Below are positions 8,896 to 16,908 of a stretch of DNA of 64,000 nt, piece by piece (position 1 is the first letter of the stretch; the number at the start of each line of letters is the position of its first letter). This DNA is from Terriglobia bacterium (lineage in GTDB: Bacteria > Acidobacteriota > Terriglobia > Terriglobales > Acidobacteriaceae), in assembly GCA_020072845.1 (NCBI GenBank), contig JAIQGF010000010.1, forward strand, positions 82,407 through 146,406. The letters are read 5' to 3'. The position numbers and the translations under genes are program-made. The notes under the pieces are model-generated. The model had not been told where the DNA came from, searched no databases, and saw nothing but the letters and a program-made list of their open reading frames with translations.

Positions 8896-9726
8896 ATGCC
8901 TGCTGAACGACTGCAGAAGATCATTGCCGCCGCCGGGATCGCGTCGCGCCGCCGTGCCGAAGAACTGATCACGTCGGGGCGCGTGTCGGTGAATGGCCAG
9001 ATTGTCTCCGAACTGGGCAGCAAGGCCGACCCCGAGAGCGACCACATCCGGGTGGACGGCAAACTGCTGCGCGGTCCTGAGCGCCACGTTTACCTGGTCC
9101 TGAACAAGCCCAAGGGTTACGTGACGACGGTCACCGACCCGGAAGGCCGTCCTACGGTAATGAATCTGGTTCGCGGCGTGGGCGCTCGCGTTTACCCGGT
9201 CGGGCGGCTCGACTATCTGAGTGAGGGCCTGCTGCTGATGACCAACGATGGCGCGCTCGTCGAACGGCTGATGCACGCCTCGTCGAAGGTGCCCAAGACG
9301 TATTGGGTGAAGGTCAGCGGCACTCCGCCGGAGGAAGCGATCGAGAAGCTGCGGAGGGGGATCGTGCTGTCGCCTGCTCCGAGGCGTAAGCGAGAGCAAA
9401 ACTCCCACCCTGTCTCGCCAAAACCGGGCACGACAAGGGTGGAGCAACCTCAAAAGCGACGCGGCGAAAAGGCGGTGAAGACTGCGCCGGCAAAGATCCG
9501 CTTGCTGAAACAAGCTGCCAATCCGTGGTACGAGGTGACGCTGATCGAAGGGCGGAACCGGCAGATCCGGCGCATGTTCGAGCAGGTCGGGCACCACGTG
9601 GAGAAGATCAAGCGGGTGCGCTACGGGCCACTGGAACTGGATGTGGAGAGCGGAAGATTCCGGCCGCTGACAGTGGCGGAGGTCGGGCGGCTGAAGGCGG
9701 CGGTGAAGCAGCGGGCGGCGCGGTAG
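8896..9726 (+). CDS. rluB: Ribosomal large-subunit pseudouridine synthase of the RluB/RsuA family
   Basis: A 276-residue RNA-modifying enzyme. It has an S4 RNA-binding domain at 1-50 (ERLQKIIAAAGIASRRRAEE) and a pseudouridine synthase domain with the catalytic aspartate D106 in GRLDYLSEGLLL. The late GRNRQIRRMFEQVGH motif is at 219-234. Residues about 162-200 form an extra basic, low-complexity segment where most relatives have a short loop. Part of it (bases 9400-9446) is a hairpin repeat of intergenic type read in frame. ATG 8896 is chosen because the longer frame adds residues without homology. It probably modifies 23S rRNA; RluB is favoured over RsuA by its place next to scpAB. Confidence 0.88.
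   Translation: MPAERLQKIIAAAGIASRRRAEELITSGRVSVNGQIVSELGSKADPESDHIRVDGKLLRGPERHVYLVLNKPKGYVTTVTDPEGRPTVMNLVRGVGARVYPVGRLDYLSEGLLLMTNDGALVERLMHASSKVPKTYWVKVSGTPPEEAIEKLRRGIVLSPAPRRKREQNSHPVSPKPGTTRVEQPQKRRGEKAVKTAPAKIRLLKQAANPWYEVTLIEGRNRQIRRMFEQVGHHVEKIKRVRYGPLELDVESGRFRPLTVAEVGRLKAAVKQRAAR
9400..9446. repeat. Hairpin repeat inserted in frame in rluB
   Basis: The sequence CTCCCACCCTGTCTCGCC is followed after a short loop by CGACAAGGGTGGAGC, an imperfect inverted repeat of about 12-15 bases. It encodes the odd peptide NSHPVSPKPGTTRVEQ inside the RluB catalytic domain. The CCCACCCT(T)GTC / GACAAGGGTGG pairing is known to me as a common intergenic hairpin in acidobacterial genomes; that recollection should be checked by search. 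Confidence 0.6.
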
Positions 9727-9777
9727 CCTGGTCGCCAATCGCCGCCGGGCCGGTTGCGTGGTAAGAATCGGAGAGAC

Positions 9778-10914
9778 ATGAGCAATTTCGAGAAGGTGGT
9801 TCCGCAACACGTCCGCGCCCTGGGCAGCTACGTTCCCGGCAAACCCATCAGGGACGCAGAGAGGGAAAGCGGCGTGCGCTGCATCAAGATGGCGTCGAAC
9901 GAGAATCCGTTCGGGCCCTCGCCCCTGGCTGTGGAAGCCATGCGGCGGGCGGCGGGGGACGCGAACCTGTATCCCGACAATGAGGTCACGTCGCTGCGGC
10001 AGCGCCTGGCCAAGCTGCACGGCATGGGCCCGGAAAACATCCTGGTGACGGCGGGTTCGACCTCGTTTCTCACCATCATCGGTCGGACGCTGCTGGCGCC
10101 GGGACTGAACGCCGTGACCAGCGAGCGCACTTTCATCATCTACCCGATCGCGACCGAAGCGCCGGGCGGACGCCTGATCACGGTGGCGATGCGCGGGGAC
10201 ACCTACGACCTGGACCGCATCCTGGCGGCCATCAACCCCGAGACGCGCATCGTGTTCATCGCCAATCCCAACAATCCCACCGGAACGCTGCTGGCGCCGG
10301 CCGAGCTCGACCGTTTCATGAGCCAGGTCCCGGAGCAGGTCTGCGTGGTGCTGGACGAAGCGTATTGCGATTTCGCGCAGTATTGCGCGCGGCAGCGCGG
10401 GGTCGAGTACTCACATTCCATGCAATACGTGCACGAGGGCCGGAACATCGTCGTGCTGCGCACGTTTTCCAAGGCGCATGGCCTGGCAGGAGCGCGCATC
10501 GGCTATGGCATCGCGCCGGCCGAACAGATTTCGTATTTTGCGCGCCTGCGAACCGTCTTTTCGGTCACTCATGTTGCCGAAGCGGCCGCGCTGGCCGCCC
10601 TCGAAGATGAACCGCACATCCGCAAGACGCTGGAGAACAACGCCGCCGGCATCGAATACCTGACCAAGAAGATCGGCGAGATGGGATTGCGCGTGGTGCC
10701 GACGTGGGCGAACTTCCTCTACGTCGAGGTAGGCGAAGACGCAGCCGCGCTGGGAAAGCGCATGCAGGACGAGGGCATCATCATCCGTCCGCTGAACGGC
10801 AAATGGGGTGCGCCGCAAGCCATCCGCATCACCGTGGGAACGCCGGAACAGAACCGCCAATGCGTCGCGACCCTGAAGAAAGTGACGGACAAGGTCGGCG
10901 TCGCCAGCCGCTGA
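9778..10914 (+). CDS. hisC: Histidinol-phosphate aminotransferase (PLP-dependent)
   Basis: A 378-residue fold-type I aminotransferase of the HisC group, converting imidazole-acetol phosphate to histidinol phosphate. Visible signatures are ASNENPFGPSP (39-49), NPNNPTG (163-169), DEAYCDFA (193-200) and the PLP-lysine K232 in RTFSKAHGLAGARIGYG. The ATG at 9778 has a GGAGAG site 4 bases upstream and is preferred over an in-frame start 24 bases earlier. No other his gene is nearby, so a broad-specificity aromatic aminotransferase remains possible. It converges with the hemerythrin gene 15 bases away. Confidence 0.88.
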   Translation: MSNFEKVVPQHVRALGSYVPGKPIRDAERESGVRCIKMASNENPFGPSPLAVEAMRRAAGDANLYPDNEVTSLRQRLAKLHGMGPENILVTAGSTSFLTIIGRTLLAPGLNAVTSERTFIIYPIATEAPGGRLITVAMRGDTYDLDRILAAINPETRIVFIANPNNPTGTLLAPAELDRFMSQVPEQVCVVLDEAYCDFAQYCARQRGVEYSHSMQYVHEGRNIVVLRTFSKAHGLAGARIGYGIAPAEQISYFARLRTVFSVTHVAEAAALAALEDEPHIRKTLENNAAGIEYLTKKIGEMGLRVVPTWANFLYVEVGEDAAALGKRMQDEGIIIRPLNGKWGAPQAIRITVGTPEQNRQCVATLKKVTDKVGVASR

Positions 10915-10929
10915 GGTTCTACACTCCGC

Positions 10930-11640
10930 TCATTTCGGCGTGAATTGTGCCAGATCGTAAATCCCGAGCTGCTTCTCGACGGCGGTCACCTTATCCACGT
11001 AAATATCAAATCCATCCCCGCCGAATGTTTGCTGCTCAATTTTGTCGAACTGCTCGCCGAGAGCGTCGTACTCATGGGGCGAGACGATCGTGTGCAGCGC
11101 GGGAAATAGCACCGTATCTTCTCGCGCCTCGTGCGGAGAATACATGCGCACAAAAGCGTAGAGATCATCGGCCAGCTTATTGCGATCGTCCCTGGTCTTG
11201 AGCGATGGCACGGTGGCGAGAACGCGATCCGTAATCCGGCGCCCCGCCTCGTGTTGTGTCTGCAGGACATTCACCAGTTCCACCAGCTTGCCGGCCTTGC
11301 GGAAGCGGGGAAACAGGTGGTTCTCTTCCAGCTTCTCGTGATATTCCTCAATAAACTTGCGGATAATAGTGGCTGCATCCGTCACCGTCTGCGGCGGAAA
11401 ATCTCGGTTGGCACGAATGCGCCGGATGACTTCCTCGTAGGCCAGCAGAACCCGTTTCAGGACGCCGTGTTCCCGCATCAGGTCTTCGTTGGTCGAAACG
11501 TCTTCCTCCTGCCCTTCGTTCTTCTTCGCCTGATCTGCCAGAAGCGGCAAGGCTGCACCGGCGACCAACGCTGCGCCATAAATCGGAGCTTTCAGAATCA
11601 AGTTTCTTCTGGAGCGGTCAGCGCCCTCCGCGTGTTTCAT
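10930..11640 (-). CDS. Hemerythrin-domain protein with Tat-like signal
   Basis: A 236-residue protein. The start carries SRRNLILK (10-17) followed by a hydrophobic stretch to about residue 34, matching a twin-arginine export signal. The rest is a four-helix hemerythrin-like bundle with candidate di-iron ligands H58, H101, H108, H130, H170 and E174 (in REHG, EEYHEKLEENHLF, QTQHE and SPHEARED). Such proteins bind O2, NO or act in iron and redox handling. Tat export would fit a protein folded with its metal before export. It is monocistronic, convergent with hisC. Confidence 0.8.
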   Translation of the reverse strand: MKHAEGADRSRRNLILKAPIYGAALVAGAALPLLADQAKKNEGQEEDVSTNEDLMREHGVLKRVLLAYEEVIRRIRANRDFPPQTVTDAATIIRKFIEEYHEKLEENHLFPRFRKAGKLVELVNVLQTQHEAGRRITDRVLATVPSLKTRDDRNKLADDLYAFVRMYSPHEAREDTVLFPALHTIVSPHEYDALGEQFDKIEQQTFGGDGFDIYVDKVTAVEKQLGIYDLAQFTPK

Positions 11641-11722
11641 GCGTGCTCCTCCTCACCGTATATAGATGCGGCTGGCCGGTTTTGTTTTCGGCCGAAATGC
11701 TGAAACTTGCAGAGGCTGTAAA

Positions 11723-12802
11723 TCAGGCGAATTTGCGTTTGCCCTGGCCCGCGGCCTCCCGACGTTCACCCTCGACCATGGGCAGACGCGCGGCGCCATA
11801 GAGGCCGGCATCGCTGCCCAGCAGCGCGCGCGTAATGATGGTCGGCTGGCCCGTGGAGGGGGATACGACCTCCCCGGATGCGCCGGCCGGCGCTGCAACG
11901 TGTTCGACAGGCGCGGTGGCGGCGTACACCATCGAGCGCTTCCGCACCTCCTCAAACATCGCCGGGCTGAAAACGCTCCACGCCGCCGAAACGCCGCCGC
12001 CGATCACGTACATGTTCAGGTTCAGCATGTTCACCAGGTCGGCCACCAGGATGCCCAGTGCCCAGCCGACGCGGTCAAAGATAGCGCGCGCGGCCTGGTC
12101 GCCCCGGATGGCGAGGTTGTATACGACTTTGGCGCTGAACTCGACATCGTGCGCGTTGGCGGCACGGGACAGTTCCGGGGCGCTTCCGTTGGCGATCGCC
12201 TCCCGCGCCATGCGCACCACCGCGGTGGCGGAGGCAAATTGTTCGACGCAGCCGATATTGCCGCACTTGCAGCGCGGGCCGTTGGGATCGATGGTCATGT
12301 GGCCGACCTCGCCCGCCATGCCGGTCATGCCGCGCCAGATCTTGCCGTCGAGCACCAGGCCGCCTCCGACGCCGGTGCCGAGCGTAATCATGCACATGGA
12401 TTCCTGGCCGCGAGCGGCGCCCAGCCAGGCTTCGCCGAAGGCAGCGGCGTTGGCGTCGTTTTCCAGCAGGACGGGCGCGCCCAGCCGTTGTTCGATCTCG
12501 GTGCGCACCGGGTAGTTGTGCCAGCCAGGCAGGTTGGGCGAATCGCGCAGCGTGCCGGTACGCTGGTCAATGATCCCGGGAATGCCGATGCCGGCGCCGA
12601 TCATGGGCCCGCTGCGGCTGAATTTCGTCGAGAGCTCGCGGATGGCATCGCACATTTCCGAGATCACGTAATCGCGTCCGCGGGCTACGTGCGTGCCCAG
12701 GGTCACTTTTTCCAGCAGCGTGCCTTGATCGTCCACAGCAGCGATGCGCAGGTTGGTACCGCCCAGATCCACTCCAATGGCGAAGGATGGCATGGCTGGC
12801 AT
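11723..12802 (-). CDS. ROK-family sugar kinase (probable glucokinase)
   Basis: A 359-residue cytoplasmic kinase. The phosphate loop DLGGTN is at 12-17, the catalytic aspartate D116 is in ENDANA, and the ROK zinc site is H168 with C178, C180 and C185 (PRCKCGNIGCVEQ). The set is complete, so this is an active kinase rather than a ROK repressor; there is also no N-terminal DNA-binding domain. Glucose is the likely substrate, but N-acetylmannosamine or other sugars cannot be excluded. An in-frame ATG at codon 4 (12793) lies 7 bases after a -10-like TAAAAT, so a leaderless start there is plausible. Confidence 0.85.
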   Translation of the reverse strand: MPAMPSFAIGVDLGGTNLRIAAVDDQGTLLEKVTLGTHVARGRDYVISEMCDAIRELSTKFSRSGPMIGAGIGIPGIIDQRTGTLRDSPNLPGWHNYPVRTEIEQRLGAPVLLENDANAAAFGEAWLGAARGQESMCMITLGTGVGGGLVLDGKIWRGMTGMAGEVGHMTIDPNGPRCKCGNIGCVEQFASATAVVRMAREAIANGSAPELSRAANAHDVEFSAKVVYNLAIRGDQAARAIFDRVGWALGILVADLVNMLNLNMYVIGGGVSAAWSVFSPAMFEEVRKRSMVYAATAPVEHVAAPAGASGEVVSPSTGQPTIITRALLGSDAGLYGAARLPMVEGERREAAGQGKRKFA

Positions 12803-12835
12803 TTTAGAACGTCGCGAGCGAGAAATGTTGTGTAA

Positions 12836-12900
12836 GAGCTATCAGCTGTCAGCTATCAGCTATCAGACGTTCTTGCTGAAAGCTGAGAGCTGAGAGCTAT
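12836..12900. repeat. Hairpin repeat, unit AGCT(A/G)TCAGCT / AGCTGAGAGCT
   Basis: The left arm 12836-12866 holds repeats of the AGCTATC type and the right arm about 12877-12900 holds AGCTGAGAGCTGAGAGCT. The stop codon of mutM falls in the right arm. Related AGCTCTCAGCT elements occur at 16831-16908, 18340-18370 and 30987-31055. Confidence 0.85.
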
Positions 12901-13913
12901 GTCTGGCACTTCGGGCAGTAGTGGCTGCTGCGGCCTGCGATCACGACCCGCTTGATGGGGGCGCCGCAGGAGAGGCACGGCTCGCCTTCCCGCCCGTAAA
13001 CGCGATGTTGAAACTGGAAGAACCCGGGTTCGCCGGCAGCGTCCACATAATCGGAAACCGAGGAGCCGCCGGCGGCGATGGCCTGGTTCAGCACCTGCTG
13101 CACGGATTGAAACAGGCGGTGAAGGTCGGCGCGGGTGAGCGTGGCGGCGCGGCGGCGGGGACGAATCCCGGCGCGGGCCAGCGATTCGTCGGCGTAGATG
13201 TTACCGATGCCGCGCAGCAGCTTCTGGTTGAGCAGCGCGCTCTTGATCGGCGTCTTGCGTTTGCGGAAAAGGCCGGCGAACAACTCGAAGCCGATGTCCA
13301 GCGGTTCGGTTCCGGCGGTCTCGAATGGTTCACGAACCACGGCGAGTTTGCCGAACATGCGCGGATCTACGAAGCGCAGTTCCCTGCCCGATTTGAGCCG
13401 CGCGACCAGGTGCGTATGCTTGGCCGGGGGCGCGCCGGGTGGACCCACCGTGAGCCGGCCGGTCATGCCCAGGTGGACGATAAACTGCGAATCGGGCGAT
13501 CGGGTGATCGCAGCATCGGGTGATCCGGTGATCTGGTGATCCGGTGATCTAGAACCAGCCGCGGCATCTGGTGATCGGGCAATCCGCTTATCCGGTGAAT
13601 TGGAACCAGCTTTCAATTTTCTTCCGCGGTCGCGTTTTTCGATCACCCGATCACCCGATCGCCCGATCACCCGATCTTCCTGTCGCCCGATCACCCGATC
13701 TTCAGGTCTCCCGATCACCAGATCTATCACGATGTGCTTGCCCATGCGGCGCACGCCGGCGATGCGCGCGCCCTCTAGGACCGCGGCGATCTCTTCCGGT
13801 GGCGACTTCAGCGGCTGTCGCCGGCCGCTGAGCCAGACGTCCTCGATCACGTCACCGACGACGCGGTTGCGCAGTCCGCGGACTACGGTTTCGACCTCAG
13901 GCAGTTCGGGCAT
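12897..13913 (-). CDS. mutM: Formamidopyrimidine-DNA glycosylase with a repeat-encoded insert
   Basis: A 338-residue base-excision repair enzyme that removes 8-oxoguanine and formamidopyrimidines and nicks the abasic site. It has the family's N-terminal MPELPEVETVVRGL with catalytic P2/E3, a conserved lysine in RRMGKH (K59), the HLGMTGRL strand, and a C-terminal zinc finger C313/C316/C333/C336. The usual length is about 270. The excess is a segment at about residues 66-143 (VIGRPEDRVIGRQ to SPDSQ) encoded by an inverted repeat (13485-13718), inserted between the IVIDL and FIVHLGMTG strands. The rest is intact and in frame, so function may persist. A -10-like TATCCT lies 6 bases before the ATG and no Shine-Dalgarno is seen. 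Confidence 0.9.
   Translation of the reverse strand: MPELPEVETVVRGLRNRVVGDVIEDVWLSGRRQPLKSPPEEIAAVLEGARIAGVRRMGKHIVIDLVIGRPEDRVIGRQEDRVIGRSGDRVIEKRDRGRKLKAGSNSPDKRIARSPDAAAGSRSPDHQITGSPDAAITRSPDSQFIVHLGMTGRLTVGPPGAPPAKHTHLVARLKSGRELRFVDPRMFGKLAVVREPFETAGTEPLDIGFELFAGLFRKRKTPIKSALLNQKLLRGIGNIYADESLARAGIRPRRRAATLTRADLHRLFQSVQQVLNQAIAAGGSSVSDYVDAAGEPGFFQFQHRVYGREGEPCLSCGAPIKRVVIAGRSSHYCPKCQT
13485..13718. repeat. GGTGATC/GATCACC hairpin repeat inside mutM
   Basis: On the plus strand, a run of GGTGATC-type units (about 13497-13550) is followed by a roughly 90-base irregular middle. A run of the complementary CCGATCACCCGATCACC units (about 13640-13718) then follows. The design is the same as the intergenic hairpins, but here the whole element is open in the mutM frame and encodes repeated RSPD and DRVIGR peptides. 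Confidence 0.9.
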
Positions 13914-14235
13914 GGGAAAAGGATAGCAATTTAGCGATTAACGATGCGCTGTTTCGGTGAACTGGATTTCTCGCGGGCTGAAGCCCGCTCGGAAGGGCAA
14001 AGAATTGGAAGCGCTTGTTCGGCACGGCTAAAGCCGTGCCCTTCCCAAGTCTCACCGTTCCTCAAACCCTTCCCAACCCTTGGCCCTTGCGATGGCTAAT
14101 TGCTAATTGCTAATCGCTAATCGCTCCGTTTAAGATTATGCGTACACTCCTTCGGCTGGCGAATCCCTGTAATTCAGGTCTGAAAGCACGCGCCGCCGTC
14201 AGTGTGCGCATTCCGCTCGCGCGCGAGGCCGAGGT
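13914..14235. repeat. 322-base gap holding nested hairpin repeats
   Basis: No gene is seen between mutM and purA. The outer inverted repeat is AGCAATTTAGCGATTAACGA (13924-13943) against a run of GCTAATTGCTAATCGCTAAT units (about 14094-14125). Inside it sit two perfect small hairpins. GCGGGCT-GA-AGCCCGC is at 13973-13988, and GGCACGGCT-AA-AGCCGTGCC is at 14021-14040. The nesting suggests one element type inserted into another. The remaining 110 bases before purA show nothing I can name, apart from a GAGG ribosome site at 14225. Confidence 0.8.
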
Positions 14236-15573
14236 TTGAACCATCCCAACACAGCGGTCGTAGTCGGCGCCCAGTGGGGCGACGAAGGCAAGGGCAAGAT
14301 CGTGGACGTGCTGTCGTCGCGCTTCAGCGTGGTGGCGCGCTACGCCGGCGGGCACAACGCCGGCCACACGGTCACCATCAAGGGCAAGCGTTTCGTGCTG
14401 CAACTGGTGCCGTGCGGCATCCTGCGCGAGGGCTGCCGCGCGGTGATCGGCAACGGCGTGGTGCTCGACCCGTTCGCGCTGCTCAAGGAAGTGGACGCGC
14501 TGCGGGCCGCCGGCGTGCGGGTGGACGGCAACCTGTTCATCAGCAACCGCGCGCAGGTTATCCTGCCCTACCACCGCATGATCGAGCTGGCGGCGGAGAA
14601 TGCGCCCGGACGCGTCAAGATCGGCACCACCTCGCGCGGCATCGGCCCGGCCTACGAAGACAAGATGGGACGGCGCGGGCTGCGCATCGCCGACTTGCTC
14701 GATCTCGAGCTGTTGAAGAAGCACATCGAGAACGCGTGCCGCGAGAAAAACATGATCGCGCACGCGCTGTTCAATTCCGAGCCGCTCGATGCGGAGGAGA
14801 TGTTCCGCGAGTATGCCAAGGCCTCGAAGCAGATCGCGCCCTTCGTTTGCGACACGGCAGCGCTGCTGAATCAGGCCATCGCGCGCGGCGAAGCGGTGAT
14901 GTTTGAAGGCGCGCAGGGCACCATGCTCGACATCGATCACGGCACGTACCCGTTTGTCACCTCATCGAGTGCAACCTCCGGCGGCGCGGTGATCGGCACC
15001 GGCGTCGGCCCGACCTCCATCGGCACGGTCATCGGCGTGAGCAAGGCGTACTGCACGCGGGTGGGCGAGGGGCCCTTTCCCACCGAGCTGCATGATGCCA
15101 CGGGCGAAGCGATCCGCAAAAGAGGCAACGAATACGGGGCGGTGACGGGACGTCCGCGGCGCTGCGGATGGCTCGACCTGCCGCTGCTGCGCTACTCGGC
15201 GATGATCAACGGCATTGCGTGGCTGGTGGTCACGAAGCTGGATGTGCTGGACGATCTCCCCGAAATTCCGGTGTGCGTCGCGTACCGCATCCAGGGCAAG
15301 AAGACGTCGGAGATTCCGGCGCAAGCTGCCGGGTACGAAAAGATTGAGTGCGTATACGAGACGCTGCCGGGCTGGCGCCAGCCCACCGAGGGCGTCACCG
15401 AGTTCGATAAGCTGCCCACGAAAGCGCGCGCCTACATGGCGTTCATCGAAAAAGAGAGCGGCGCCAAGGTGGGCATGATCTCCACCGGTCCCGGCCGCGA
15501 GCAGACCATCATCACCCCGGATTTCGCGGCGGAACTGGACAAACTGCGCCCCAAGTCGAAAGCCAGCCCTTAG
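14236..15573 (+). CDS. purA: Adenylosuccinate synthetase
   Basis: A 445-residue GTP-dependent enzyme joining IMP and aspartate in AMP synthesis. GDEGKGK lies at 15-21 with catalytic D16, and H44 is in GHNAGHTV, matching D13 and H41 of the E. coli enzyme. Further signatures are TTSRGIGPAYEDK and TGRPRRCGWLDL. The start is TTG at 14236; GAGG with a 7-base spacer supports it and no better start keeps the N-terminal strand. It stands alone between repeat-rich gaps. Confidence 0.95.
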   Translation: MNHPNTAVVVGAQWGDEGKGKIVDVLSSRFSVVARYAGGHNAGHTVTIKGKRFVLQLVPCGILREGCRAVIGNGVVLDPFALLKEVDALRAAGVRVDGNLFISNRAQVILPYHRMIELAAENAPGRVKIGTTSRGIGPAYEDKMGRRGLRIADLLDLELLKKHIENACREKNMIAHALFNSEPLDAEEMFREYAKASKQIAPFVCDTAALLNQAIARGEAVMFEGAQGTMLDIDHGTYPFVTSSSATSGGAVIGTGVGPTSIGTVIGVSKAYCTRVGEGPFPTELHDATGEAIRKRGNEYGAVTGRPRRCGWLDLPLLRYSAMINGIAWLVVTKLDVLDDLPEIPVCVAYRIQGKKTSEIPAQAAGYEKIECVYETLPGWRQPTEGVTEFDKLPTKARAYMAFIEKESGAKVGMISTGPGREQTIITPDFAAELDKLRPKSKASP

Positions 15574-15600
15574 CCTTTAGCTCTTAGCTCTTAGCTCAGA
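15572..15600. repeat. Short direct repeat, unit TAGCTCT
   Basis: Directly after the purA stop there are about four copies of a (C)TTTAGCTCTTAGCTCTTAGC pattern. It is a one-armed relative of the hairpin repeats. Confidence 0.6.
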
Positions 15601-15655
15601 GGGAACAATTCCAGCGCTGTGCCCCTGGGACGAGCACCGCAGCACCGGCAGGCGG

Positions 15656-15684
15656 TTGCCGAGTTGAGTGCGAGTCGGTAGAAT
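15656..15684 (+). promoter_or_regulatory. Candidate sigma-70 promoter for the monooxygenase/VOC pair
   Basis: TTGCCG (15656-15661), a 17-base spacer and TAGAAT (15679-15684) lie 19 bases before the ATG at 15704. The -35 and -10 are each close to consensus and the spacer is ideal; no experiment supports it. Confidence 0.4.
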
Positions 15685-15703
15685 CACTCACCCGGAGCCG
15701 ACC

Positions 15704-15991
15704 ATGCTCGTTTTGCTCGTGCAATTCACCATCCGGCAAGGCTCGGAAGAACAGGCGCGCCACTACATCCAGAAAATGCAGGAACACACCCGGCGCGAGC
15801 CGGGCTGCCGGATGTACGTCGGCCACCAATCATCAAAAGATCCACGCCATTTTTGCTTTTACGAGCAGTACGACAGTGCGGAGGCGCTCGACTTGCATCG
15901 CGCGGCGGCGTACTTCCGCGATTACGTCACCAACGGCCTGGAAAAACTGATGGAGGCCGTCACCCGCGAGCTGTACCAGCCAGTAGAGTAG
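15704..15991 (+). CDS. Antibiotic biosynthesis monooxygenase (ABM) domain protein
   Basis: A 95-residue protein forming a single ferredoxin-like ABM domain (LVLLVQFTIRQGSEEQ at the start, EHTRREPGCRMY, FCFYEQYDSAEAL, then a helix). Members are small dimeric oxygenases or quinone/heme-linked proteins such as YgiN; the substrate is not predictable. ATG 15704 follows CCGGAG with good spacing and is preferred over an upstream in-frame ATG. The next gene starts 50 bases downstream. Confidence 0.75.
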   Translation: MLVLLVQFTIRQGSEEQARHYIQKMQEHTRREPGCRMYVGHQSSKDPRHFCFYEQYDSAEALDLHRAAAYFRDYVTNGLEKLMEAVTRELYQPVE

Positions 15992-16041
15992 ATCAGCGCG
16001 GCGACCACACCCACCAAGGAATCATCAACGGAGGATGGCAA

Positions 16042-16512
16042 ATGGCGAAAGCAATTCCGGAAGGCATGCACAGCATCACGCCGCACATCATCGTTAGCGG
16101 AGCGGCGAAGGCGATCGAATTCTACAAGAAAGTCTTTGGCGCGGAGCAGATTGGGCCGGTAAGCACCATGCCCGACGGCAAAGTCATGCACGCGCACCTG
16201 AAGATCGGCGATTCCCACATGTTGATGGCCGACGACTTCGGAAAGCCAGGCATGAGCTCGCCACAAACGCTCGGCGGCAGCCCGATCGTGCTCACGCTCT
16301 ACGTTCCCGACGTGGACGCTACCTGGAAGAAGGCGACCGAAGCCGGGGCAAAAGCGCTATTCCCGCTCTCGAACCAGTTCTGGGGCGACCGATACGGCAT
16401 GGTCCAGGACCCGTTCGGGCACATGTGGGCGCTGGCCACGCACATCGAGGACCTCACACAAGCGGAGATCGATGAGCGCGCGAAGTCGGCATTCGCGCAC
16501 GCGGGACAATAG
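16042..16512 (+). CDS. VOC-superfamily (glyoxalase/PhnB-like) protein
   Basis: A 156-residue protein with two beta-alpha-beta-beta-beta modules. Words are TPHIIVSGAAKAIEFYKKVFGAE in the first and VLTLYVPDVDATWKKATEAGA with DPFGHMWALATH in the second. This is the PhnB-like group of the vicinal oxygen chelate superfamily, whose members act as lyases, dioxygenases or resistance proteins. The function here is unknown. A GGAGG site lies 6 bases before ATG 16042, which excludes the longer frame. It is probably co-transcribed with the ABM gene. Confidence 0.8.
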   Translation: MAKAIPEGMHSITPHIIVSGAAKAIEFYKKVFGAEQIGPVSTMPDGKVMHAHLKIGDSHMLMADDFGKPGMSSPQTLGGSPIVLTLYVPDVDATWKKATEAGAKALFPLSNQFWGDRYGMVQDPFGHMWALATHIEDLTQAEIDERAKSAFAHAGQ

Positions 16513-16645
16513 GAGTTAGTGGTTAGGAGTCAGGAGTTAGCGGTTGGAGTTGGTGTCGAGCGAATACTGGGAGTTGGTGTTCGAGCGAATGCTGCGGTCC
16601 GCAGCGCGCCGCCTGCTAACTCCTAGCTACTAACTCCTAACTACT
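16512..16645. repeat. Hairpin repeat, unit GGAGTTAG / CTAACTCC
   Basis: The left arm (16512-16550) has GGAGTTAGTGGTTAGGAGTC and further copies; the right arm (about 16615-16645) has CTAACTCCTAGCTACTAACT. About 65 bases lie between, including two copies of GTGT(T)CGAGCGAAT. The right arm contains the last codons of the tautomerase gene. Confidence 0.8.
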
Positions 16646-16828
16646 TCTGTCCAGCATGAGCACGCCGCCGCGCGCGTAGCTGTCGCGCTCGACATCCACG
16701 AAGGTCACGACAATGCCGTCGCGCGGTGTCTTGGCCTCTTCCGCCATGACGTCGGTGATGCGCTCGGCAATGCGACGTTTCTGCTCGGTGGTGCGGCCCT
16801 TCAGGAGCGTGATTTGAACGAGAGGCAT
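16637..16828 (-). CDS. 4-oxalocrotonate tautomerase-like protein
   Basis: A 63-residue member of the tautomerase superfamily. After Met removal Pro (P2 here) would be the catalytic N-terminal base (MPLVQITLLKGRT). The length equals the classic 4-OT subunit, which works as a hexamer. The basic R12 (in KGRT) is present. There is no catabolic cluster nearby, so the substrate is open. The last three codons come from a repeat arm, and a GAGAG from the neighbouring repeat lies 5 bases before the ATG where a ribosome site is expected. Confidence 0.8.
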   Translation of the reverse strand: MPLVQITLLKGRTTEQKRRIAERITDVMAEEAKTPRDGIVVTFVDVERDSYARGGVLMLDRSS

Positions 16829-16830
16829 GG

Positions 16831-16908
16831 AAGCTCTCAGCTTTCAGCTCTCAGCTCTCAGCTAACGCCGCTATGGCTGACGGCTGAGAGCTGAGAGCGG
16901 ACAGCTTC
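16831..16908. repeat. Hairpin repeat, unit AGCTCTCAGCT
   Basis: The left arm 16831-16863 (AAGCTCTCAGCTTTCAGCTC and so on) and the right arm about 16876-16908 (GGCTGAGAGCTGAGAGC) face each other between the tautomerase start and the ndk stop. Confidence 0.85.
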
